Translations under genes and position numbers: made by a program | Assembly: GCA_964525555.1 (NCBI GenBank) | Contig: CAZGHN010000002.1 | Location: 186,001 to 250,000 of the forward strand | Origin: JAFGHJ01 sp964525555 | Lineage (GTDB): Bacteria > Hydrothermota > UBA3072 | Length of the DNA: 64,000 nt | Direction of reading: 5' to 3' | Notes under the pieces: model-generated | Database searches by the model: none | What the model was told of the DNA's origin: nothing | What the model saw: only the letters and a program-made list of their open reading frames with translations | In this document: piece by piece, positions 40,401 to 49,021 of the stretch | Position numbering within the stretch: the first letter of the stretch is position 1 | Layout: each line of letters starts with the position of its first letter

Positions 40401-42914
40401 ATCGAAATTTTTATCTTCCATATCTTTAATGCCATTAGGTGCTATAATGGAATCGGTACCATCATGAGCTCTTCCTATTCTTGGAATATCTTCGTTCATC
40501 GCGTCTCCCATATCAAATATTATTTCTCCTTCTTCTCCTTTAACCCATATTTCGAGAAAATTCTTTTGAGAGAAATTTTGATATTGTCCCCCGAAAGTTT
40601 TCATCATTCCATTCCAGCTATCTCTGGGGTCGACTATTGAAGTGTTTGGCTGGAAATAAGCTACCAGTACATTTGTTCTGTTTTCTTCATAGGAGGTATT
40701 GGAATATTCCGGAAATATTCGACTTTTTGGGTAGGTTCTGTCATTAAACCAATCTAATTTGCCCAAGTCGTAGATGTTGACGGAGCTATCGGGCAGGCTG
40801 CTGCTATACCATATCCTTTCCTGAAGTTCTAAATCGTATGAAAGGTTGACAGATTCCATATCATCCAGATAGCTTTTCCCGCCTACAGAAGGATTTGGTA
40901 GTGAGAATTGATATGCCCCATTTATGTTTATACTTGATTTACTGTCTTCGCTAACTAGAGGTAGTTGACTGAAGAATTGATTTAGAAATGCCGGTTCTTT
41001 ATTTAAAGAAAAATCGACTCTTCCCGTTGTGATGTTAGACGGTTCTTTACCTACGGAAGGGTGAAAGACCCCTTTATCTGAACGTGAAAGAAAATCGAGG
41101 TCGAGATCAAGCCTGCTATCTTTAATTGGGGTTGACCTTATGTTGAGTTTGGCTTTGTATTGCGAATCAAATGAGAAGAAAGATTGGCTTAAGTATTCGT
41201 ATTTTATCTCTGCATCTGGAGGAATTGCTGCATCTTCTAAAAACGTTACCTCGCCGGTTTGGTAATTTATTTTATAATCAGTGCCCTTTGTAAGAAGTTT
41301 TCCATCGGCTGTTATTCTCTCCGAATCTTGTATGATAAAACCTGTCATCCTTTCAAATGAAAATGTTCCGGTGTGCGAAGAAGAAGTTGTTGTGATTATA
41401 ATTTCGTAGTTTCTTCCTTCATCATTTATCAGATCACTGAGGTCTTTTTTCGTATAGATTATAGGAACTGTGTCTTTACCCAACCCCGGATTTAAGAATG
41501 GGAATGAATCCGGAAATACGATATCTCCGTGTTCCAAGATTAACTGATTTGTGTTTACCTTACCATCTATGTTCTTTGTAAGGCCCAGAATTTCGGAATA
41601 TAGAGTGCCTGTACTGTCCGTAGATTTATTGTTACCCCCAACAATAATTTTTTTGATTTCGACTGATACTTCCGGGGGTGTTGTTGTTTCTCCGACGGAA
41701 GAATATTTATATACATTTCTCATTTGCATATCCCAGGAAGGAGTACCGAATGTTGGATTGTCTGATTTTAGCTCGTAGAGTGTGTAAATTTCTCCTGACA
41801 CGTCCCCAAGAGTGTCTTCCTTTCCTGTTTCATCGGTATATATTACATATACTCCAAGATAATGTCCTCTCAAGTCATATGGATATTTAATATAGAAATA
41901 TGGAAGTCTTTTATTTCCTTCTATTATAAGTTCTCTAAATTCATATTCTTCTTCAGGTTCGAGTTCTCTGAACGGTATAGGATAATCTTTTACCATATTT
42001 GAGTCAAAGTCCATTAGATAATGCTGTTTTACGGTTCCGGTTGTTGAACTAATAAAAAGACCGAACCTTTTAATAGTAACTGAGTAAGGGTGTGGCACTC
42101 CTGTAAAGAAGTATTGGTTTCTGCGGTAATCTTTTTCGTTGAGAGTTTCCGTCCTTGTTTTTATATTTAAATTTCCCCCTCCACCCTCAGCATGAGTTTC
42201 TAATCTACCGGCTTTTATGTCAAATGAAGTAGAGCCTAGCTTTCCTTTTGTTGCAATTCCGAACATTTTTTCTCCCCCGGTGGCTGAAAGATCACCGAGG
42301 TGTAGCTCCTGTATTATATCATCTTCTATGTCTGAATCCATAGAAGACCCTCCGCCATACCAGAATTTTACCTTGTTGTCCTGTTCGGGTAAATCCGAAT
42401 CGTGGTCTATTTCAACATGTAATTTTGTACCTATAGTCCCGTTAATTTTTGCTATAAGTCTTTGCTCTAGTATAAGTTGAGGAATGGAAGGAGACGATGT
42501 TTGGGAAGCATAGGTGTATCTGTCCTTTTTGAACTCTAGGTCAATTGATTGAGAGCCTTCTACCCTGATGCGGCCTCCTTCTCCCAATATATTAGTTAAG
42601 CCTCTGGGCATATTTAAGTCAAGATCAATATCTGGTATAATACCTTCTCTTGATCTATCTTTTGAAGCTTGTTTAGAACTCTTTTTTATCTCCTCGGCAA
42701 GCAGTAATCTAAAGTTATTATTGAATGTATAGTCACTTAAGGATTCAAAGTTTCTTTCGGGTTCCGAATACAATAATTGGTCTTGGTAGTAATAGTTATA
42801 CAAAATGAAATCTTCGGACATGGTTGAATGCCTGGAAAGTTCTTGCTGATAATGAATATCTAAAGGTATGTTGGAAAGATTGATGTAGGAGATAAATAAA
42901 AGTAGTTCAAACAT
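37443..42914 (-). CDS. sprA: SprA/Sov-type giant outer-membrane translocon protein
   Basis: 1,823 residues, the largest gene. SprA/Sov is the outer-membrane channel of the type IX secretion system. Visible landmarks: PRGLTNILGEGGRIRVEG, then KINGTIGTKLHVEIDHDSD with KFWYGG and the GDLS.GGEKMFGI segment, matching the N-terminal SprA repeats; later YLDDMESVNLSYDLELQERI, a WFNDRTYPKS motif, and a long C-terminal series of beta-strands ending in YGGSFNVMLKF. It is shorter than SprA of Flavobacteria (about 2,400). It overlaps pdxA by 8 bases and lies downstream of three periplasmic chaperone genes, sensible for such a large barrel. Confidence 0.85.
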   Translation of the reverse strand: MFELLLFISYINLSNIPLDIHYQQELSRHSTMSEDFILYNYYYQDQLLYSEPERNFESLSDYTFNNNFRLLLAEEIKKSSKQASKDRSREGIIPDIDLDLNMPRGLTNILGEGGRIRVEGSQSIDLEFKKDRYTYASQTSSPSIPQLILEQRLIAKINGTIGTKLHVEIDHDSDLPEQDNKVKFWYGGGSSMDSDIEDDIIQELHLGDLSATGGEKMFGIATKGKLGSTSFDIKAGRLETHAEGGGGNLNIKTRTETLNEKDYRRNQYFFTGVPHPYSVTIKRFGLFISSTTGTVKQHYLMDFDSNMVKDYPIPFRELEPEEEYEFRELIIEGNKRLPYFYIKYPYDLRGHYLGVYVIYTDETGKEDTLGDVSGEIYTLYELKSDNPTFGTPSWDMQMRNVYKYSSVGETTTPPEVSVEIKKIIVGGNNKSTDSTGTLYSEILGLTKNIDGKVNTNQLILEHGDIVFPDSFPFLNPGLGKDTVPIIYTKKDLSDLINDEGRNYEIIITTTSSSHTGTFSFERMTGFIIQDSERITADGKLLTKGTDYKINYQTGEVTFLEDAAIPPDAEIKYEYLSQSFFSFDSQYKAKLNIRSTPIKDSRLDLDLDFLSRSDKGVFHPSVGKEPSNITTGRVDFSLNKEPAFLNQFFSQLPLVSEDSKSSININGAYQFSLPNPSVGGKSYLDDMESVNLSYDLELQERIWYSSSLPDSSVNIYDLGKLDWFNDRTYPKSRIFPEYSNTSYEENRTNVLVAYFQPNTSIVDPRDSWNGMMKTFGGQYQNFSQKNFLEIWVKGEEGEIIFDMGDAMNEDIPRIGRAHDGTDSIIAPNGIKDMEDKNFDNLLQDGEDTGLDGVSMDDDNWAYRSDTLYDDGTDDYYGEKGTFTDSLKRHNKEGNGRLDSEDIDRDFTLDQDDHFFRYRINLASSQYLAKEGLNGWKVYIIPLKDSLSYEKIGNPQLESILFTRIWFRGFDKNTRITIAKIGIVGNKWQDKGIYYVLNDSLNPSGGTFKIGQRNTREDNNYTAPVEQEKSTVNNTDLQEQSLALIIDSLDGGNYCLVENYLELPLQNSGQGYDLRLYETLNFYAKYIGNTIDSSQIFLRFVTDSSNYYQFTTTITETDDWDTLDVVLRKFTDLKINNDTVRGNYSLKGRPSLKNVAFIQLGVINPSTQTMVGEAWFDDIVLTGADNRRGSNLNLNISSNVGDLITGISYSVNQTSSNYKSSLADLRQLGDRENLSQTFSITADAGKFLNKFVNCPVSFNTSQKLAKPTYRINSDVPLPEDEADSLTDREFSRNITVSISKRSKSNNWLLKHTIDNLQLGGSYRENEKFNPFKNTDTTTSSSASASYRLRIPTVSLPVVGGSSSSIFPTNIEVKTNYDYSLNKHYNYEDSTYKKGTSPLKKDLTSTGRINYKPIRWIDIDYSISTKRDLRGREPFSENRSLGNLGQDASLTENINVVHRSDFLGVNNLTVTYTNNFSQNHSIEYAKSLADTLDVRGCNQKRTLRINDDLKINSLLGKIPALKNFSKNISSLKLSANYTKDGSFAYLNSKPGYKFRYGIKTVPEINLFEDFKNTDGGYFNKIYSASSGFSFSRISAKINARYTEKVPDELRLNSTSQANKEVSFTFPSVDIDIPNIQKYLPFLSKYVDRTNLSISVEKDSSYTKGLNKDFSSGSSSLTLTPGFDLNLKNGLTFNIAPSYSVRKVYPGNSSKTNQKRKSLSVRSSYKLNPTKTGLPLPLLGRIKWDRPITLNATFKYESKITYSTDLNDVVTKSEDTRSIDFNFGGNYSFSDMVSGGLAFNYRNRINRRVGNQTSTSYGGSFNVMLKF

Positions 42915-43812
42915 TTGCCATTCGTGACGCTATTTTTATAGCTTCTTTCATACTGTTAGGATCTGCAACACCTTTGCCTGCTATATCGAAGGCCGTTCCA
43001 TGATCAGGTGAAGTCCGCGGGACAGGCAGACCCAGAGTAACATTTACTCCCCTGCCAAAGCTTTTTATCTTGAAGGGAATCAACCCCTGGTCGTGATACA
43101 AAGCTAATGTACAATCCTTTTTCTGTGAAGTCCAGTATGTATCGGGAGGAAAAGGGCCGTCGACTATTAATCCTTTCTTTTGTAGTTCCTTTATTGCAGG
43201 TTTTATTATTTTTTCTTCCTCTTTTCCAAAAAGACCGGAATCACCGGCATGAGGATTGAGTCCCAAAATTCCAAATGATGGTTTTTTAAGATTCCAATAT
43301 AAACGCAAATATTTATCCGCAAGGAGAACTTTCTCTATTATCAGGTCTTTTGAAATCATAGAGGCAATTGATAAAAAAGGTATATGAGTGGTAAGAAGGA
43401 TTACTTTGATTTTAGAAGAAACCATCATCATTGCAAAATTTTTGCAGGAAAATTCTTTTGCGAAGATTTCCGTATGTCCTGGATATTTATAACCAGCTAG
43501 ATGAAGAGATTTTTTGTTTATAGGAGCTGTTACTATTGCTTTACATATTCCTTGTTTTGCCGCTTTTATAGCTTCTCTTACAGATCTATATGCTATTTTG
43601 CCGTTTGACTTATTAATTTTTCCGATATTGAAATTGCCTTTAATATCAAATATCTCTGTCGTTTTTGGAATTTTAAGGCCTAAAGAATTAGAGTAATAAT
43701 TAATTGCTTTTCGACTGCCAAAGAGAATAAACTTGCCTTTGTAATCAGAAAGAGCTTTAAGGGTAACCTCTATTCCTACCCCCCCCGGGTCGCCGAGAGT
43801 AATTCCAATCAT
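42907..43812 (-). CDS. pdxA: 4-hydroxythreonine-4-phosphate dehydrogenase
   Basis: 301 residues. NAD-dependent oxidation of 4-phosphohydroxythreonine in the DXP-dependent pyridoxal-phosphate pathway. Motifs: GITLGDPGGVGIEV, VTAPINKKSLHLAG with the metal/substrate Lys, GHTEIFA, LNPHAGDSGLFG, YHDQGLIPFK and RTSPDHGTAFDIAG (metal-binding His residues). Placed between surA-like and sprA genes, echoing the surA-pdxA pair of Enterobacteria. Confidence 0.95.
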   Translation of the reverse strand: MIGITLGDPGGVGIEVTLKALSDYKGKFILFGSRKAINYYSNSLGLKIPKTTEIFDIKGNFNIGKINKSNGKIAYRSVREAIKAAKQGICKAIVTAPINKKSLHLAGYKYPGHTEIFAKEFSCKNFAMMMVSSKIKVILLTTHIPFLSIASMISKDLIIEKVLLADKYLRLYWNLKKPSFGILGLNPHAGDSGLFGKEEEKIIKPAIKELQKKGLIVDGPFPPDTYWTSQKKDCTLALYHDQGLIPFKIKSFGRGVNVTLGLPVPRTSPDHGTAFDIAGKGVADPNSMKEAIKIASRMANV

Positions 43813-43860
43813 TTATCATTTAAGATAATGCGAGGGTTTTTATCAACTTGCCGATTTAAA

Positions 43861-44979
43861 TTAAATCCTCTTGATGAAGATATGATTTTTTTCCTTTTCA
43901 AGCCATTCATCTATCATGTTCATCATTTTTTGCTGCATAATGACATTGCTTAATCTATCCTTTATCTCAGAAAATTCAGGAATTCTGTTCTTTTCTCGCT
44001 CTTTTAATCTTAGAAGATGAAAATTGGCGCCTTCAAGAATAGGATCGCTAATCTGTCCTATTTTCATTGTATCAGTTAGCGCTATAAGTGCTGGAGTTAT
44101 TGTCTGAACGGGTAATGGTCCTATTAGTTCTGTTTTATATGAGAACGTTGTATCCTCCTCACTGAGCCATTCTCTCTTTATTTGTAGTGCTCTATTTTCG
44201 GCTGATTTAATATCTTCTTCTTTAAACTTGAACTCCAATTGTATTTGCGATATACTTAGATTTATACCTTCTCTGCTATCTAATTTTATGATATGATAAC
44301 CGGTTGGCGACTCAAATATTTCTGCCTCTCCTTCTTTTAGATCCAGTACACCTGCAAGATGAGGGGGTATATCTTCTGCTGAAAATGTTCCCAGTCTTCC
44401 GCCGTAAGGAATGGAAGCAAAATCATCTGAATATTTTTTTGCCAGGGAAGCAAAATCTGCTCCTTTTTTATACTTGGAGAGTATCTTTTTTGCTTCTTTT
44501 AGGGTGGGATTGTCGTCAGATGGGTATACAGGTACTTGTAATCTCTCTAATGTAATAAGTTCTGGTATCATAAGTGAATCTCTATGATTCCGGTAAAACT
44601 TCTGTATCTCTGCTGGCGAAACTCTAAGTCTTTGCCTGAATTTTGTGCTGATAAGCTTGTTGGTAAGGATTTGAGCTTGTAACTGTTCATCATAGAGCTT
44701 ATTTACATAATCATTTGAGAGCAACGAAGCAACACCCGAATTGTTTGCAATTATTTCATCTTTCATTTGAGAGATTTCTTCTTTACTAACTGTTAATGTT
44801 TCCTCTTGTGCAAGATATTCTATGATTTTATTATTTATAACTTTTTCGATTATATCTTCATAGCCGACTCCGGGATAAAATAACGAGATGTATCCGATTT
44901 CTTCTTTGGTGATTGCTTCTCTGTCTACAATACAGACAAGTTCATCAAAAGCAAGGAATAAACAAAAAATCAAAAACAT
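43861..44979 (-). CDS. SurA-like periplasmic parvulin chaperone
   Basis: 372 residues: short hydrophobic signal (MFLIFCLFLAF), SurA N-terminal helical chaperone domain (about 14-130), a parvulin domain (about 140-235: LERLQVPVYPSDDNP, FASLAKKYSDDFASIPYGGRLG, GYHIIKLDSREG) and a second, degenerate one (about 240-345). Probably assists outer-membrane barrels, as SurA does. The gene begins two bases after the preceding parvulin gene ends. Confidence 0.85.
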   Translation of the reverse strand: MFLIFCLFLAFDELVCIVDREAITKEEIGYISLFYPGVGYEDIIEKVINNKIIEYLAQEETLTVSKEEISQMKDEIIANNSGVASLLSNDYVNKLYDEQLQAQILTNKLISTKFRQRLRVSPAEIQKFYRNHRDSLMIPELITLERLQVPVYPSDDNPTLKEAKKILSKYKKGADFASLAKKYSDDFASIPYGGRLGTFSAEDIPPHLAGVLDLKEGEAEIFESPTGYHIIKLDSREGINLSISQIQLEFKFKEEDIKSAENRALQIKREWLSEEDTTFSYKTELIGPLPVQTITPALIALTDTMKIGQISDPILEGANFHLLRLKEREKNRIPEFSEIKDRLSNVIMQQKMMNMIDEWLEKEKNHIFIKRI

Positions 44980-44981
44980 CG

Positions 44982-45860
44982 TTATTCAGAAGAAGGCAAT
45001 GCGGGAGCCATCATAGGGATTCCCATTTCTTTTTCCAGAACTTCAGGATATATCTCATTATGATAAACTTCTTTTAATGAATCTACAAGGTCTTGGGATC
45101 GCTTCTGAAATTTTTCTGTTCTTAATCTCATCATTATTGATTGAGCGACATCTTCATAATCTACAGGAGATTTTTTTCTTGAATGTAGTTTTATTATATC
45201 ATAATTGAATTCCGTTTGAACTACATCAGAAATTTCGCCTGGCTTTTTTAGTTTTAAAGCAGCTTCTTCGAAAAGCGGATAGGAAGCTAGTTCACCCTTT
45301 CTGAATGACCCGAGATATCCTCCTTGAGCGGACGTTTCATTATCTGTTGAATATTCTTTTGCAAGGCTGACAAAGCTTGCTCTGTTTTTAAGTTTAGCTC
45401 GCACTTCTTCTGCCTGTTTTTTAGAATTAAGCGAGATATGTGAAACTTCCACTTGATAGTTATATTCATCTTTGTATTTTTCAAAGTAACCCCTGGCTTC
45501 TAGATCTGAAACGAACTGAACTTCCTCTAGGATTTCTTGTATATACGCTCTTGTCAACAATTGTTTTTTGAGTTGTTCTATTTTTTCCCGAACCTCGGGT
45601 TTTTTATCCATTCCTTTTTTTAGCGCGTCTTCATAAATTATTTCATTGGCTACCCAGTTTTCAAGTAAAGCCTTTCTGTTTTCTGCAGTTGTTTGAACCA
45701 AAAGTTGTGCTGGCACCTGCTTTAAAAAACCTTCCATAGTTAAAGATGTCTTCCCGACTTTAGCTATTACTTTCCCCTCGGATACTTTTTCTTTTTTACA
45801 TCCGATTACTAATAAAAGACTTATAAGTAAAAGTAAGTATAAAATTTTTCCTTTAGACAT
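44982..45860 (-). CDS. PrsA/PpiD-like peptidylprolyl isomerase lipoprotein
   Basis: 292 residues, lipobox LVIGC with Cys near residue 21, so anchored to a membrane on the periplasmic side. A SurA-N/PrsA-like helical part (about 40-125) surrounds a parvulin domain (about 130-225: VSHISLNSKKQAEEVRAKL, AKEYSTDNETSAQGGYLGSF, FNYDIIKLHSRK). GGAGG lies nine bases before the ATG. Middle of three tandem parvulin genes. Confidence 0.88.
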   Translation of the reverse strand: MSKGKILYLLLLISLLLVIGCKKEKVSEGKVIAKVGKTSLTMEGFLKQVPAQLLVQTTAENRKALLENWVANEIIYEDALKKGMDKKPEVREKIEQLKKQLLTRAYIQEILEEVQFVSDLEARGYFEKYKDEYNYQVEVSHISLNSKKQAEEVRAKLKNRASFVSLAKEYSTDNETSAQGGYLGSFRKGELASYPLFEEAALKLKKPGEISDVVQTEFNYDIIKLHSRKKSPVDYEDVAQSIMMRLRTEKFQKRSQDLVDSLKEVYHNEIYPEVLEKEMGIPMMAPALPSSE

Positions 45861-45893
45861 TGAAATTACCTCCTTTGTAAAGTATTTGATTTT

Positions 45894-47450
45894 TTAATTC
45901 AATATCCTTACTCTATATTTTTCTTTGTTTTGTTGATATATTTTATCTCCGATTTCTTTCGCTTTATTTACTTTATAGTCGTTTCTTACTAAAGATTTTA
46001 CGTCCTTATAATCGGGTTGGTAACTCTTTTTTATATCGGTTACTTTTATTATTGCCCAGCCGATTTTTGTTTCAAAAGGTTCTGAGATTTCTCCTTTTTG
46101 TAGTTCGAAGGCGATTTGTCCGATATTTTCCAATTGAGTTTTTTCTATATATCCGACATCTCCGGTTTTTTTGTTTCCCCTTCCTATAGATTTTTCCGAA
46201 GCAAGTGATGTGAATTTTTCTCCCTTGCTTAATCTATTAATTATTTCGCTTATTTCGCTTTTTTCCTTTACTTCAATTAAATATACTCTTCTTCTTTCAT
46301 TAATTTTATATTTATCCTTATTGTTTTGGTAAAAATGTATTAAGTCATTTCCGGTCTCTTTGATTATAGACAAAATCTCTTTTCTTTTGAAGAAATCTAA
46401 AGTAGCATTCTCGATTGTTCTTTTATAATTTTCTGCAAGAAGAGATTCTCTTTGAGTTCCTAATCTTTTGCAAGTGGCCTTAAAGAGGTGATTAAAGATT
46501 TGTCCCTCTATAAATCCAATAGTTGATGTTTCGTTGGAAAAGGCGAATATTTCTTCTGTATTACCGACAGCTTGTAAAAAATCCGCGAGTTTGTATTCTC
46601 CCATTGTGCTTGTTGCAAGTATAAGGTTCAATTCTTCTTCCTCGAATACTAAGCCCGACGAAGTGGATTTGTCTGTGTGCTTTGATATTTTTTTGCACAA
46701 AGAAGAAATGTTTTTTAAGTTAGGTTTGACGTTTGCTAACCAAGGAATGAAAAGCTGTACTTTATTTGAATAAATAGCTGATTTATTTTTTGAGACCGCT
46801 ATTTGAAGATCCGGGCTGCTAATCTCCTCCGTCATTTTTTTTCTGTCAATAATATTTTTATCATTTTTATCTTCCATATTAATTATTTTAATGATAAGCC
46901 ACATTCCTTCGTATTTTATAGGTAATGAGATTTCGTTCTTCTTCATATCGAATAATTTTTTTAGAGGCTGAGGCAGATCAAGAGACCATTGTATTGGACG
47001 ATCTATAATACCCTTTGAATTTTTTATTGCAGGATGGAATGAGTATTTTTGAGATACCTCTCCAAAATCTTTACCTTTAAGTACTTCAAGATAGGCTTTT
47101 ATGGCATCTTTTAGATTGTTGGTTTGAATAATCTGAACACTTGCTTTCTTCCCGGAATTCTTATAATAGAGAGCACATTCATAAAGTGTTGTTTTTGAAG
47201 CTTTTTGTATAAATGGACTGATAGTTCTTCTTATTATTTCTTGATCGAAGTTTTCATCTATTCTCGCTTTTACAGAGTCGTCGTATCCTTTTTCTTTTGC
47301 CAACTCAAAGAATACCTTATTTTGAAGGTACTGCTCCAGTGTCAGATGATTAGGAACATCATTCTCGAAAACCTTCTGTTTTGCAATTATTGCAACGGGC
47401 TTTTCCTTCGAAAAAAAAGAAAAAGCTGAAATTAAAGCAAAAAAAATCAT
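45894..47450 (-). CDS. Large parvulin-type peptidylprolyl isomerase / chaperone
   Basis: 518 residues from the ATG at 47450 (GGAGG upstream; an earlier in-frame start at 47504 would overlap the promoter). Signal-like MIFFALISAFSFF. Contains two parvulin-type units: a weak one near 120-195 (ASVQIIQTNNLKDAIKAYL, GKDFGEVSQKYSFHP) and a clear one near 390-480 (RRVYLIEVKEKSEISEIIN, GYIEKTQLENIGQIAFELQK, GWAIIKVTDIKKS). Periplasmic folding helper, first gene of the chaperone/pdxA/sprA run. Confidence 0.82.
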   Translation of the reverse strand: MIFFALISAFSFFSKEKPVAIIAKQKVFENDVPNHLTLEQYLQNKVFFELAKEKGYDDSVKARIDENFDQEIIRRTISPFIQKASKTTLYECALYYKNSGKKASVQIIQTNNLKDAIKAYLEVLKGKDFGEVSQKYSFHPAIKNSKGIIDRPIQWSLDLPQPLKKLFDMKKNEISLPIKYEGMWLIIKIINMEDKNDKNIIDRKKMTEEISSPDLQIAVSKNKSAIYSNKVQLFIPWLANVKPNLKNISSLCKKISKHTDKSTSSGLVFEEEELNLILATSTMGEYKLADFLQAVGNTEEIFAFSNETSTIGFIEGQIFNHLFKATCKRLGTQRESLLAENYKRTIENATLDFFKRKEILSIIKETGNDLIHFYQNNKDKYKINERRRVYLIEVKEKSEISEIINRLSKGEKFTSLASEKSIGRGNKKTGDVGYIEKTQLENIGQIAFELQKGEISEPFETKIGWAIIKVTDIKKSYQPDYKDVKSLVRNDYKVNKAKEIGDKIYQQNKEKYRVRILN

Positions 47451-47476
47451 ATACTTCCTCCAGAATTTTTTCTGAT

Positions 47477-47504
47477 AACATAAGTTATATTCAATATAAG
47501 TCAA
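47477..47504 (-). promoter_or_regulatory. Promoter of the chaperone-pdxA-sprA run
   Basis: Minus strand TTGACT (47504-47499), 16-base spacer, TATGTT (47482-47477). The leader would be about 20 bases and carries GGAGGAAG before the ATG at 47450. Confidence 0.55.
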
Positions 47505-47711
47505 GAGGTGTTTTTTAAAGATTAAGACGTTTTATTTTAATCAATGTTCCATTGTATTTGTTGAGGAATATAGTATTTTTTTCTTAAAATTTTTTAAGCG
47601 TCACGATGTTTTAAGCTTCTTAACGTAATTACTTGACTTTTTTATCTTTATATTTATTCTTTACGGTTGCCGAATGTTTGCAATTTGTAGTTTTGAAAAA
47701 GGAGGTACGTA

Positions 47712-49004
47712 ATGAAGTTTTTTGCAAAATCGTTTTTGTTTTTGGGCTTAATTCCAGCTATACTGTTTTGCGCTATATCGAGAGAAACAAGGGTAAAAAC
47801 ACCAGATGAAATCGAACCTGCGGATACGATAAAGTATGTGGATAATGGAAATATATTTGAATATGAAATGGTCGAAGAGATTGATCTGGGGGAAGGGGTT
47901 ATTAAAGTCTGGTTTGGAAAAAACGGAGAATATCCTCTCCTTGTAATATATGACAGAAAATTTAGAAAATATGACTTTGTATGGTTCTATACTGCTGACT
48001 CTAATAAAACAATTGAAATAGAGAAGGGAGGATTTCGTATTTCTCCTAATGCAGAATATACAGGAATGACAAAAGTTGTTGAAGATTCAGCTGAGAATGA
48101 ACCAACTAAGATGAAATTCGTATTATTGGATAAAGATGGAAATGAGATCTGGGGAAAAGAATACCCAATGGGATATGAGAGTGGCGGAGCGACTCATTAC
48201 GTTTCCGATAAAGGAGCTGTAGCTGAGCATTCTGGTAAAACATTGACCTTCTATGATAGCAAAGGAACCAAGGTAAAGGAAGTAGAACTTTTATATGCAA
48301 GACCGGAAACAGGTATAAATTCCGGATTTTTCTCTGAAGACGGGAATTATCTTGTTGCCAATCTTATGGATAACGAAGAAAAAGAGATATTTTCCAGTGG
48401 GACCGGAGTAATACTATTTAACAATTTAGGAGAGGAATTGTGGAGATTTGAAACCGAGGAAGCAAATGCTGGACGTTTGTATATCTCCTCTGAAGGAGAA
48501 TACATAATCGCGGCAAGCCATAATTGGGGTCGCGACGAAGAAGGTATGCATGGTCTTATTAAACGCATCACTTATCTCCTCGACAGAGAGGGACACCTCA
48601 TCCGAAAATATTCCAATTTAATGTCCTCTCCCGGCAACTTCTCTTCTTCCGGAAATTATGCAATTGTTTGTGATACCAAAGAAAGAACAGCATATCTATT
48701 AGATACAAAAACAGGCATCAGATTATTCGAGTTAAAAAGAGGATTTTCTGTACATAATGCCTGTATTGCAGAATCAGCAAAACTGATCGGTATTACTTAT
48801 GACAATAAGGTCGAATTAATACAATTTAACGGCATTAAAGCATGGTCTCATGAAATTCCCAATCCGAGATACATCTGGGTAAGTGATGATGGAAGTAAAA
48901 TTACCGTAAGAAGTGATGAGAAGAAAACACTAAGATTAAGTGATGGCAAGAAAATCACCGTAAGCGGTAATAACAAAATACTAAGATTTGAGAAGGTAAA
49001 ATAA
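47712..49004 (+). CDS. Exported beta-propeller-like protein, copy 1
   Basis: 430 residues with a signal sequence (hydrophobic 5-21, then LFCAIS; a non-canonical lipobox is possible). The rest is repeated beta-strand blade sequence: SPNAEYTGMTKVV, SDKGAVAEHSGKTLTFYDSKG, SEDGNYLVANLM, SSEGEYIIAASH, SSGNYAIVCDTK, VSDDGSKITVRSDEK. This is like WD40/PQQ-type propellers, with no catalytic motif. AAAGGAGGTACGTA precedes the ATG. Followed after 17 bases by a gene for a protein of the same architecture. Function unknown. Confidence 0.7.
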   Translation: MKFFAKSFLFLGLIPAILFCAISRETRVKTPDEIEPADTIKYVDNGNIFEYEMVEEIDLGEGVIKVWFGKNGEYPLLVIYDRKFRKYDFVWFYTADSNKTIEIEKGGFRISPNAEYTGMTKVVEDSAENEPTKMKFVLLDKDGNEIWGKEYPMGYESGGATHYVSDKGAVAEHSGKTLTFYDSKGTKVKEVELLYARPETGINSGFFSEDGNYLVANLMDNEEKEIFSSGTGVILFNNLGEELWRFETEEANAGRLYISSEGEYIIAASHNWGRDEEGMHGLIKRITYLLDREGHLIRKYSNLMSSPGNFSSSGNYAIVCDTKERTAYLLDTKTGIRLFELKRGFSVHNACIAESAKLIGITYDNKVELIQFNGIKAWSHEIPNPRYIWVSDDGSKITVRSDEKKTLRLSDGKKITVSGNNKILRFEKVK

Positions 49005-49021
49005 AAATGAGAGGGCATATT

